Shown here: positions 37,967 to 44,898 of the stretch, piece by piece
Numbering within the stretch: position 1 is the first letter of the stretch
Layout: every line of letters begins with the position of its first letter
NCBI RefSeq assembly: GCF_001995215.1
Contig: NZ_MUXN01000012.1
Location: 62,001 to 126,000 of the forward strand
Direction: 5' to 3'
DNA length: 64,000 nucleotides
From: Amycolatopsis azurea DSM 43854
GTDB lineage: Bacteria > Actinomycetota > Actinomycetes > Mycobacteriales > Pseudonocardiaceae
The notes under the pieces: model-generated
The model's database searches: none
Told to the model about the DNA's origin: nothing
What the model saw: the letters and a program-made list of their open reading frames with translations, nothing else
Translations under genes and position numbers: made by a program

Positions 37967-40543
37967 ATGGATCCTGACGATCTCGACGGTGGGACCCCCG
38001 ACACCCACCGGCCCTCGGATCAGGATTCCTCGCCAGCGAACGGCGCCGCGACCCGCACGGTTGGAGAACCCGACCGGCACGCCTCGCTCGTCCGTCTGCT
38101 GACCGAGTTGTCCGCCGAGAGGGATCACCGCGGCGAACCCGCGCTCGCCTTTCTCGGCCAGGGGTACCGCCTTTTGGAGCAAAATTCCGACGGCGGGACA
38201 TTGGGTACGCAATATCTCACGATGGTCGAGGCGAGCCCTTACGGGATCTGTGTCCACCAGCGCGGCAAAATCGTGTTCGTCAACTCCGCCGCCATGCGCT
38301 TCGTCGGCGCGAAGGTGTCGACGGAGCTCATCGGGATGCACATCACGGACCTGGTCGACACCGGTTCGCAGGACGCGCTGCTGGCGCGGATCGGCTCGCT
38401 GGCGTCGCCCGGCTCGTTCAGCGAACCGACCGAAATGACGCTGCGGACCCTCGACGGCCGCGGCGTCACCGTCGAGTCGCAGGCCGTGCTGACGACCTGG
38501 GAGGGCGAACCCGCCTACCAGGTGATCATGCGCGATCTGACCATGCAGAAGGCCGCCGAGGCCGGGCTGCGGTTCCAGGCCGCGCTGGTCGGGCACGCGA
38601 GTGACGCGATCATCGCGACCTCGCCCGACGGGCTGGTGACCAGCTGGAACCCGGCGGCCGAGGCCGTCTACGGCCACGAACTCGACCAGGTCATCGGGGT
38701 CCCGGTGGCCGAGGTCGTCGGCGCGCCGATGAGCCCGCGGCAGGTCGTCGCGGCGGGCGGTGTCGTGCAGGCGACGCATTTCAGCGCCGACGGCACGGCG
38801 CTGGCGGTGCGCGTCTCCGCGGCCGAGATGTTCGACGGCTACGTGCTGCTGTGCGCCGACGAGACCGCGCAGCGCCGGGCCGAGGCCGAATTCGCCACCG
38901 TCGTCGAAACGCTCGACGAAGGGGTGCTGGTGGTCGGCCCCAGCGGGCGGATCGACCTGGCCAACTCCGCGGCGCACCGGATCTCCGGTGTCCCGGAAGG
39001 TTCCCTGGTCGGCCTGGAGAGCCGGACGCTGCGGCTGCACGACGAGAGTGGCGCCCCGGTGCCCGTCGAGGATCTGCCGTCCGCGCGGGTGCGGCGGTCC
39101 GGGAAGGTCGAGACCGGGCGGGTCGTGCAGGTGCGGCGGCGCGACGGTGCGCACCGCTGGCTTTCGCTGACCTCCGGCCCGCTGATGGCGCCCGGGCAGA
39201 GCGTGCCGTCGGTGCTGACGTCCTTCGCCGACATCACCGAACGGCGGGCGATCAGCGAGCGGCTGGCCTACGAGGCCACTCACGATCCGCTGACCCGGCT
39301 CGCGAACCGGACGCTCGCGCTGGACCGGCTGCGCCGCACGATCGCCGATCCGGCCCGCACGGCCACCGTGATGTTCATCGACCTCGACAAGTTCAAGATT
39401 ATCAACGATTCGCTCGGTCATACCGTCGGGGACCAGGTGCTGCGCATCATCGGCGACCGGCTGCGGGCCGCCGCCGGCCCCTCGGACCTGGTCGGACGGC
39501 TCGGCGGGGACGAGTTCCTGGTCATCACCACCGGTTATACCGAAGCCGCCGAGGTGCGGGCGCTGGCCGATCACCTTCAGCGACATCTCGCGGAATCGCT
39601 CACGGTGCACGGCCGCGAACTGCATATAAATACGAGTATCGGAATAGTGATCGCCGAACCCGGCGACAGCCGCAGTGCGGACGAATTGCTGGAAGACGCC
39701 GATCTGGCGATGTATCAGGCGAAAACATTCGGACCAGGCCGCTATGCCTTCTATGAGCCGGGCATGCGGAAACGGGTGCGGGACCGATTCGCACTGGAGC
39801 AGGATCTCCGGAACGCCGTCGCGGATGGCCTGGTCGAGACCGTTTATCAGCCCGTCGTCGATTTGCGGACCGGCGAAATGGTCGCCGTGAAGGCGAAGTC
39901 CCGGTGGGAACACCCCGTCCGGGGATCGATCGATCCGGCGGAATTGGCGGAGATCGCCGACGACGGCGATCTTTTGACGATCATCGGTGCGAAAGTCCTT
40001 GCCAAGGCCGCCGGCGAGATCTCGCGATGGCGTGCCGATCATGGTGTGCACTGTAATGTGAATGTGAGCCTTTCGGTCCGCCAACTGGGCGATCCCACGT
40101 TGCTGCAAGTGGTTCAGACAACTTTGGAGGAGGCGGGGCTGGGGCCGCGGGACCTGAGTCTCGACGTCGACGAGACGGCGCTGAAGGACGCGTCCGACGC
40201 CGTCGACGCGCTGCGGAAGACCGGAGTCCGGGTGACCGCGGAACGGTTCGGCGCCGGGTACTCCTCGCTCGCCCAGCTGTGCAGGCTCGATCTGAACGTG
40301 ATCGAAATCGACCGGTCGTTCGTGGCCGACCTCGGGCTGTCGAGCGACGCCGAGCCGATCGTCGCCGGGATCATGGCGATGGCGCACGCGGTCGACCTCG
40401 TGGTGGTCGCCGAGGGGGTCGAGACCGCGCAGCAGTTGAAGGTGCTGCACGACCTCGGTTGCGATTGGGCGAAAGGGCCACTGGTGGCGCCGCCGGGTCC
40501 CTTGGCGGAGCTGAAGTCCGCGTACCCGCACGTCGTGCGGTGA
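37967..40543 (+). CDS. PAS-GGDEF-(degenerate) EAL protein
   Basis: This 858-residue protein has three PAS-like sensor regions (about 75-190, 195-300 and 305-425), a GGDEF domain with an intact GGDEF signature at 513-517 (RLGGDEF), and an EAL-like domain from about 605. In the latter the signature Glu-Ala-Leu is Lys642-Ala-Lys644 and the DDFG motif reads ERFG at 759-762, so phosphodiesterase activity is unlikely. It is probably a diguanylate cyclase whose EAL part senses c-di-GMP or is regulatory. The ATG at 37967 has AGGGGG 10 bases upstream. No membrane segment is visible. Confidence 0.9.
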   Translation: MDPDDLDGGTPDTHRPSDQDSSPANGAATRTVGEPDRHASLVRLLTELSAERDHRGEPALAFLGQGYRLLEQNSDGGTLGTQYLTMVEASPYGICVHQRGKIVFVNSAAMRFVGAKVSTELIGMHITDLVDTGSQDALLARIGSLASPGSFSEPTEMTLRTLDGRGVTVESQAVLTTWEGEPAYQVIMRDLTMQKAAEAGLRFQAALVGHASDAIIATSPDGLVTSWNPAAEAVYGHELDQVIGVPVAEVVGAPMSPRQVVAAGGVVQATHFSADGTALAVRVSAAEMFDGYVLLCADETAQRRAEAEFATVVETLDEGVLVVGPSGRIDLANSAAHRISGVPEGSLVGLESRTLRLHDESGAPVPVEDLPSARVRRSGKVETGRVVQVRRRDGAHRWLSLTSGPLMAPGQSVPSVLTSFADITERRAISERLAYEATHDPLTRLANRTLALDRLRRTIADPARTATVMFIDLDKFKIINDSLGHTVGDQVLRIIGDRLRAAAGPSDLVGRLGGDEFLVITTGYTEAAEVRALADHLQRHLAESLTVHGRELHINTSIGIVIAEPGDSRSADELLEDADLAMYQAKTFGPGRYAFYEPGMRKRVRDRFALEQDLRNAVADGLVETVYQPVVDLRTGEMVAVKAKSRWEHPVRGSIDPAELAEIADDGDLLTIIGAKVLAKAAGEISRWRADHGVHCNVNVSLSVRQLGDPTLLQVVQTTLEEAGLGPRDLSLDVDETALKDASDAVDALRKTGVRVTAERFGAGYSSLAQLCRLDLNVIEIDRSFVADLGLSSDAEPIVAGIMAMAHAVDLVVVAEGVETAQQLKVLHDLGCDWAKGPLVAPPGPLAELKSAYPHVVR

Positions 40544-40569
40544 ACCGGGCGGACGCCGCGTCCGTGTCC
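40540..40569 (+). promoter_or_regulatory. Conserved 30-nt block, candidate ECF-sigma promoter
   Basis: The block has GAAC at 40542-40545 and CGTGTC at 40563-40568 with 17 bases between AAC and CGT. A nearly identical block lies at 49878-49907 with the same spacing. AAC/CGT hexamers with 16-17 spacing are typical of ECF sigma promoters. Here the -35 box overlaps the stop codon of the GGDEF gene, and the downstream gene starts 104 bases later. Confidence 0.45.
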
Positions 40570-40596
40570 CGGGTGAGATCGTTCCTCGCCGTCGAC

Positions 40597-40610
40597 GGGA
40601 CCAAAGCCTC
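40597..40610. promoter_or_regulatory. Weak DosR-like box
   Basis: GGGACCAAAGCCTC matches 11 of 14 positions of the inner DosR consensus GGGACTWWAGTCCC and lies 63 bases before an Rv1733c-like gene, a family that belongs to the DosR regulon in mycobacteria. The match is imperfect and unproven. Confidence 0.3.
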
Positions 40611-40672
40611 CTATCACTCCGGCTCTTCGCGACGCAGTCTTGTCGGTGGGGAACCGGTGAAGGAGGCTCGTC

Positions 40673-41257
40673 GTGTCGTTCGTTTTCCTGTGGCGCCGCA
40701 TCCATCCCGGCCGGAACCCGCTCGCCAGGATCACCGACCGGATCGAGGCGGCGATCATCGTCGGCGGCGTCCTGGCGGCGCTGCTCGGCGTCCCGCTGGC
40801 CGCCGCGGCCGGTTCTGAGGCCTACGCGACCATGATGGCGCGCTCGGTCTTCGAGGCCGCCACGCGTCACTCGACGGACGCGGTCCTGCTCGAAGACGCT
40901 CCGCCGTCGCGGATCGGTGTCAACGGGACGCCTTCCACCGAAACCGCTCGCGTGCCCGCCCGTTGGGAGCTGTCGGACGGTGCGGTTCGGGAGGGGCTCG
41001 CCACCGCCGATCTCGGCGCTTCGGCGGGTGACAGGGTGACCGTGTGGCTCGACGAGTCCGACGCCGTCGTCGCCGCTCCGGTGATGCCGCTGGACGCGGC
41101 CGGCACGGGGGTCGGCGTCGGGGTGGGGGTGTGGCTGATCGCGGTGACGCTGCTGGTGTCGGGGTACCTGGTCGCGCTGCGGCTGCTGAACCGGGTGCGG
41201 CTGGCGGCGTGGGACCGGGAGTGGGAGCGGCTCGGCTCGGACTCGACGCCTTCCTGA
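40673..41257 (+). CDS. Rv1733c-like membrane protein
   Basis: This 194-residue protein has the Rv1733c layout: an N-terminal WRRIHPGRNPLARITDRIEA, a first membrane helix (AAIIVGGVLAALLGVPLAAA), an external domain of about 90 residues with DGAVREGLA and GDRVTVWLDE, and a second helix (GVGVWLIAVTLLVSGYLVAL) before a basic C-terminus. GTG at 40673 has AAGGAGG 6 bases upstream. In M. tuberculosis the family is hypoxia-induced and of unknown function. A conserved promoter-like block lies upstream. Confidence 0.85.
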   Translation: MSFVFLWRRIHPGRNPLARITDRIEAAIIVGGVLAALLGVPLAAAAGSEAYATMMARSVFEAATRHSTDAVLLEDAPPSRIGVNGTPSTETARVPARWELSDGAVREGLATADLGASAGDRVTVWLDESDAVVAAPVMPLDAAGTGVGVGVGVWLIAVTLLVSGYLVALRLLNRVRLAAWDREWERLGSDSTPS

Positions 41258-41270
41258 CCCCGCGCTCTCC

Positions 41271-41292
41271 CGCATTTAGAGGACTAATTGCG
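41271..41292. repeat. AGAGGAC-core palindrome, copy 1
   Basis: The 22-base element begins CGCATTTAG and ends CTAATTGCG around AGGA, with one mismatched pair. It opens a 539-base gene-free stretch (41258-41796) that holds seven palindromes. Confidence 0.8.
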
Positions 41293-41297
41293 TTTGA

Positions 41298-41352
41298 GTC
41301 CGTGAAGGACTCCTTGAGGGACTCTGGGTCCCTCAAGGAGTCCTTCACGGAC
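41298..41352. repeat. 55-nt palindrome family, copy 2
   Basis: This copy has A at position 12 and T at position 44, like the copy at 60329 and unlike the one at 24268. The central five bases are TCTGG. It lies 40 bases beyond the Rv1733c-like gene and could be its terminator. Confidence 0.85.
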
Positions 41353-41438
41353 CGCCGAATCGCCTTGGGAGCCTCGGGAGCCTCGGGCGTCACACAAGCC
41401 TCAGTGGCCTTCACGGCCTGCGCTGGGAGGTTGCCCTG

Positions 41439-41462
41439 CCGCATTTAGAGGACTAAATGCGG
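41439..41462. repeat. AGAGGAC-core palindrome, copy 2
   Basis: CCGCATTTAG and CTAAATGCGG pair perfectly around AGGA. Confidence 0.82.
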
Positions 41463-41497
41463 GGTGGTTGGCGGGCGGGGTGGCGGGAGGACGTTGT

Positions 41498-41540
41498 GAA
41501 AGCCACGTTCACAACGTTGAAGGTTGCGAACGTGGCTTTC
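41498..41540. repeat. Inverted repeat, 13-bp perfect arms
   Basis: GAAAGCCACGTTC at 41498-41510 pairs with GAACGTGGCTTTC at 41528-41540 across 17 bases. Confidence 0.78.
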
Positions 41541-41577
41541 GCGACGCTGCGGGTCGCCGGACAGCGTCGGTATAGGT

Positions 41578-41625
41578 GGTCGTGAGTGGCAAATAGCGTT
41601 AGAACGCGACTTGCCACTCACGACC
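41578..41625. repeat. Inverted repeat, 15-bp perfect arms with inner stem
   Basis: GGTCGTGAGTGGCAA at 41578-41592 pairs with 41611-41625, and GCGTT/AACGC forms an inner stem. The GTGAGTGG/CCACTCAC core resembles that of the LPMO terminator at 34225. Confidence 0.8.
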
Positions 41626-41657
41626 GACCCGACCCAGGCTCGACCTGTGCCCCTTGT

Positions 41658-41679
41658 CGCATTCAGAGGACTAAAGGCG
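41658..41679. repeat. AGAGGAC-core palindrome, copy 3 (degenerate)
   Basis: The element begins CGCATTCAG and ends CTAAAGGCG around AGGA, with two non-pairing positions. Confidence 0.7.
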
Positions 41680-41730
41680 GCAGTCTCGGTACCTGCGGGG
41701 CGCTGAGCTGGGGTTTTCCGGGAAAGTGAT

Positions 41731-41747
41731 AGCAAAGGTCCCTTGCT
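41731..41747. repeat. 17-nt palindromic repeat, AGCAAAGG family, copy 5
   Basis: AGCAAAGGTCCCTTGCT is preceded by GAT, as in copy 1, and lies 50-66 bases upstream of the TetR start codon at 41797. Confidence 0.85.
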
Positions 41748-41769
41748 CCCGCCGCATCGGGTTGTCTCT

Positions 41770-41787
41770 GTACCTACTAGTATGTAC
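41770..41787. promoter_or_regulatory. Candidate TetR operator
   Basis: GTACCTACTAGTATGTAC is an 18-base palindrome with one mismatched pair, 10-27 bases before the TetR start codon. Its size and position fit autoregulation by the TetR protein at 41797, with the tautomerase gene in the same operon. Confidence 0.65.
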
Positions 41788-41796
41788 GGTCGGGGT

Positions 41797-42360
41797 ATGG
41801 ACAAGAGGGAACGGCTCATCGAGAGCACTCGCGAGCTCCTGTGGGAGCGCGGGTACGTCGGCACCAGCCCGAAGGCGATCCAGGAGCGCTCCGGCGCCGG
41901 TCAGGGCAGCATGTACCACCACTTCCAGGGCAAGTCCGGACTCGCGCTCGCCGCGATCGGCCGCAACGCCGAAGACCTGCGGGCCAGGGCGGAGGCCGAG
42001 TTCGCCGGGCCGGGTACGGTCGTTGAGCGGATCACGGTCTACCTGCGCCGCGAGCGCGACGTCCTCAAGGGCTGCCCGGTCGGCAAGCTCACCCAGGATC
42101 CCGAAGTGATGGCCGACGCGGACCTGCGAAAGCCGGTCGAGGAGACCTTCGGCTGGCTCACCGGCCGTCTCGCCGGACTGCTCGACGAGGGCCGCGCGGC
42201 CGGCGAGCTCGACCCGGCGCTCGACCCGCTCGCCACGGCGACCGCGCTGGTCGCGGTGCTGCAGGGCGGTTACGTCCTCGCCCGCGCCGCCGGATCCCCG
42301 GACGTGTTCGCGAAAGCCGTCGATGGCGCACTCGGCCTGCTCGCCACCAAGGAGAACTGA
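41797..42360 (+). CDS. TetR-family regulator
   Basis: The 187-residue protein begins MDKRERLIESTRELLWERGY and has the TetR helix-turn-helix with TSPKAIQERSGAGQGSMYHH, followed by a C-terminal ligand domain (KGCPVGKLTQDPEVMAD) of the type seen in TetR_C_16/LfrR-like regulators. The ATG at 41797 is preferred over upstream in-frame starts because an 18-base palindrome occupies the space just upstream. The tautomerase gene follows after 1 base, so the two form one autoregulated operon. Confidence 0.9.
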   Translation: MDKRERLIESTRELLWERGYVGTSPKAIQERSGAGQGSMYHHFQGKSGLALAAIGRNAEDLRARAEAEFAGPGTVVERITVYLRRERDVLKGCPVGKLTQDPEVMADADLRKPVEETFGWLTGRLAGLLDEGRAAGELDPALDPLATATALVAVLQGGYVLARAAGSPDVFAKAVDGALGLLATKEN

Positions 42361-42361
42361 C

Positions 42362-42724
42362 ATGCCCTTCGTCCGTATCGACGCCATCGGGACCGGCAAG
42401 CTCGAAGCCCTCGGCAACGCGGTCCACGACGCGATGGTCGAAACGCTCGGCATCCCGGCCGACGACCGGTTCCAGGTCCTCAACGGGCAGGCCACCCTGA
42501 AATACGACGACTACCTGGGGATCCACCGCGACGATGGGATCGTGTTCGTCGCGATCACCATGCGGCCGGGACGCACTGACGAGCAGAAGAAATCGCTGTA
42601 CCGGCGGATCGCGGAACTCGCCGAGGAGTACGCGGGGGCCGAGCCGCGGAACGTGCTCGTCACGATCACCGAGACCGATCTGGTCAACTGGTCGTTCGGG
42701 AACGGCGAAGCTCAGTACGCCTGA
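42362..42724 (+). CDS. Tautomerase-family protein
   Basis: This 120-residue protein begins MPFVRIDAIGTG, so Pro2 becomes the catalytic N-terminal proline after Met removal. It matches the two-unit tautomerase_2 group, with GRTDEQKKSLYRRIAE in the second helix. Members isomerise or dehalogenate small oxo acids. It lies 1 base after the TetR stop. Its stop codon and that of the convergent CDP-alcohol gene abut in the hexamer TGATCA. The physiological substrate is unknown. Confidence 0.88.
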   Translation: MPFVRIDAIGTGKLEALGNAVHDAMVETLGIPADDRFQVLNGQATLKYDDYLGIHRDDGIVFVAITMRPGRTDEQKKSLYRRIAELAEEYAGAEPRNVLVTITETDLVNWSFGNGEAQYA

Positions 42725-43438
42725 TCACGCGACGTCGGCCGCGACGCGGCGAGCGGTGCCGAAGGCGTGCTGCTCCAGCAGCCACCACGTGTCGCGGCCG
42801 AAGGACCACGTCAGCAGCCCCAGCGCGCCCAGCGTGACCACGAAACCGGCCCAGAGCGGCAGTACCGTCGAGGCCACCGCGACCAGCACGATGCCCTGCA
42901 CCGCCGCGACCGTCTTGCGCGCCATGCTCGGCGGCAGCGGAGTGTTCAGCCACGGCCACAGCCTGCTCGCGGCGACGAAGACGTAGCGCATCGCGCCGAT
43001 CGTGAGCACCCACGGGCCCAGCGACTGCGCGACGACCACGCTCAGGATCAGGATCAGATACGCGTCGACCTCCATGTCGAAGCGCGCGCCGAGCGGCGAC
43101 GCCGTCCCGGTGCGGCGCGCGACCTGGCCGTCGACGGCGTCCAGTGCGAGCGCGACCGAGGCGATGACGACCATCGTGACGATCTCCCGCCCCGCGGTGT
43201 CGACGACGAGCGCGGTCACACAGCCGACCAGCCCGGACCGGGCGAGCGTGACGGCGTCGGCCGGACCCAGGGAGCGCGCGGTGCTCCGGTTCAGGCCGTA
43301 GGTCAGGAATCCGCCCACGGCGATGCCGTAGGCCGCTCCGGCGAGCCAGCCCAGCGGGCCCAGTCCGGCGACGGCGTCCAGCGTCCCCAGCAACGCCAGC
43401 TGGACGAGGACCCCCAGGAAAATACCGGGGTTGATCAC
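42725..43438 (-). CDS. CDP-alcohol phosphatidyltransferase
   Basis: The 237-residue membrane protein has the full CDP-alcohol motif D-x2-DG-x2-AR-x8-G-x3-D-x3-D at residues 100-125 (Asp100, Asp103, Gly104, Ala107, Arg108, Gly117, Asp121, Asp125) and about six hydrophobic segments. It should transfer a phosphoalcohol group from a CDP-linked donor to an acceptor alcohol at the membrane. The GTG start at 43438 has GAGGAGG upstream and lies 60 bases from the divergent dehydrogenase start, so a shared promoter region may tie it to the GTP-derived pathway cluster next to it. Confidence 0.92.
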   Translation of the reverse strand: MINPGIFLGVLVQLALLGTLDAVAGLGPLGWLAGAAYGIAVGGFLTYGLNRSTARSLGPADAVTLARSGLVGCVTALVVDTAGREIVTMVVIASVALALDAVDGQVARRTGTASPLGARFDMEVDAYLILILSVVVAQSLGPWVLTIGAMRYVFVAASRLWPWLNTPLPPSMARKTVAAVQGIVLVAVASTVLPLWAGFVVTLGALGLLTWSFGRDTWWLLEQHAFGTARRVAADVA

Positions 43439-43498
43439 GAGGCCTCCTCGTTATGGTGACGGCGACCCCGTCTCCAGGGTCCGGCATGAGAGGACACG

Positions 43499-44479
43499 AT
43501 GGAACGCGCTTTCTGGTTCAGTGGTTCCGGTGACGGCGAGCTCAGGCCCGTCACGCTCCCTCCGGTCGGCGACGGCGAGGTGCTGGTCCGTACCCTGTGC
43601 AGCGGCGTGAGCCGGGGCACCGAGACGCTCGTCTTCCGCGGCGAGGTCCCGGTGAACCAACGTGTGGCCATGCGCGCGCCGTTCCAGGAGGGCGACTTCC
43701 CGGGGCCCGTGAAGTACGGCTACCTCAACGTCGGCGTGGTCGAACAGGGCCCGGAGCACCTGGTCGGGCAGGTCGTCTTCTGCCTGTACCCGCATCAGAC
43801 GCGCTACGTCGTCCCGGCGTCGGCCGTCACGCCGGTGCCGCTCGGGGTGCCGCCGGAGCGCGCGATCCTCGCCGGGACGATCGAGACCGCGGTCAACGCC
43901 GTCTGGGACGCGTCGCCGAAACTCGGCGACCGGATCGCCGTGGTCGGCGCCGGGATGGTGGGCAGCAGCGTCGCGAAGCTGCTGTCCGGTTTCCCGGCGA
44001 CCAGGGTGCAGCTGATCGACGTCGACCCGGAACGCGCGAAGGTCGCCGAAGCGCTCGGCGTCGACTTCTCGACGCCGGAGGACGCGCTGGGCGACTGCGA
44101 CCTCGTCGTGCACGCCAGCGCGAGCGAAGCGGGGCTCGCTCGTTCGCTGGAACTCCTCGCGCCGGAGGGTGAGGTCATCGAGCTGAGCTGGTACGGCGAC
44201 CGCCGGATCAGCGTTCCGCTCGGTGAGAACTTCCACTCACGACGGCTGGCGATCCGCTGCAGCCAGGTCGGCACGGTCTCGCCCGCTCGCCGCATGAACC
44301 GAAGCTATCGCGACCGCTTGGTGCTCTCTTTGCAAATTTTGTCGGACCCCGTCTTTAGTGTGCTGGTCAGCGGGGAATGCAGGTTCCATGAACTACCGGA
44401 CGTGCTGCCGCGTCTGGCCGCGAATGAACCAGGAACGCTCTGCCTCCGTGTCACCTATCAGATGGAGGACACGCGTTAG
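43499..44479 (+). CDS. MDR-superfamily dehydrogenase without zinc ligands
   Basis: The 326-residue protein has the medium-chain dehydrogenase layout. The N-terminal part (CSGVSRGTETLVFRGEVP) resembles the BchC-like zinc-free group, and the Rossmann domain has IAVVGAGMVGSSVAKLLSG and LIDVDPERAKVAEALG. The usual catalytic-zinc Cys/His set is not visible. It would oxidise or reduce an alcohol/carbonyl pair with NAD(P). It heads the six-gene coupled operon that ends with GTP cyclohydrolase II and is followed by the PTPS-like gene after 20 bases. Confidence 0.85.
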   Translation: MERAFWFSGSGDGELRPVTLPPVGDGEVLVRTLCSGVSRGTETLVFRGEVPVNQRVAMRAPFQEGDFPGPVKYGYLNVGVVEQGPEHLVGQVVFCLYPHQTRYVVPASAVTPVPLGVPPERAILAGTIETAVNAVWDASPKLGDRIAVVGAGMVGSSVAKLLSGFPATRVQLIDVDPERAKVAEALGVDFSTPEDALGDCDLVVHASASEAGLARSLELLAPEGEVIELSWYGDRRISVPLGENFHSRRLAIRCSQVGTVSPARRMNRSYRDRLVLSLQILSDPVFSVLVSGECRFHELPDVLPRLAANEPGTLCLRVTYQMEDTR

Positions 44480-44499
44480 GGCACGATCCGGGAGGTCCG

Positions 44500-44898
44500 T
44501 TGTTCAGCATCACCGTCCGAGACCACGTCATGGTGGCCCACAGCTTCCGCGGCGAGGTCTTCGGACCCGCGCAGAACCTGCACGGCGCGACCTTCGTGGT
44601 GGACGCGACGTTCCGCCGGTCCGAACTGGACTCGGACAACATCGTCGTCGACATCGGCAAGGCCACCGAGGAGCTCAAGGCGGTACTCGCCGACCTGAAC
44701 TACCGCAACCTCGACGACGTGCCCGAGTTCGCCGGGATCAACACCTCGACCGAGTTCCTCGCCAAGGTCATCGCCGACAGGCTCGCCGGCCGTGTCCACG
44801 CGGGAGCGCTCGGTGAGGGTGCGCGCGGGCTCGAAGGGATCACCGTCTCGCTGCACGAATCCCATGTGGCGTGGGCGAGTTACGAGCGTGCGCTGTGA
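44500..44898 (+). CDS. PTPS/QueD-family protein with altered active site
   Basis: The 132-residue protein has the pterin-synthase (T-fold) pattern: MFSITVRDHVMVAHSF at the N-terminus, NLHGATFVVDATF, and a C-terminal HESHVAWASYE with the substrate-anchoring Glu. In PTPS and QueD the zinc site uses a first His and an HGH pair, and a catalytic Cys precedes the pair. Here His14 and His28 are present, but the second His of HGH is Ala30 and there is no Cys before it. It may use another substrate or reaction. A TTG start at 44500 follows GGGAGG, and the stop overlaps the glycosyltransferase start in GTGA. Confidence 0.85.
   Translation: MFSITVRDHVMVAHSFRGEVFGPAQNLHGATFVVDATFRRSELDSDNIVVDIGKATEELKAVLADLNYRNLDDVPEFAGINTSTEFLAKVIADRLAGRVHAGALGEGARGLEGITVSLHESHVAWASYERAL

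Noticed and set aside
37925..41275. A 1,116-codon open frame on the minus strand, antisense to the GGDEF and Rv1733c-like genes
   Set aside because: It has low-complexity Arg/Pro/Gly-rich composition and no family motif; the plus-strand genes show clear domains. Long antisense frames are expected at this GC content.
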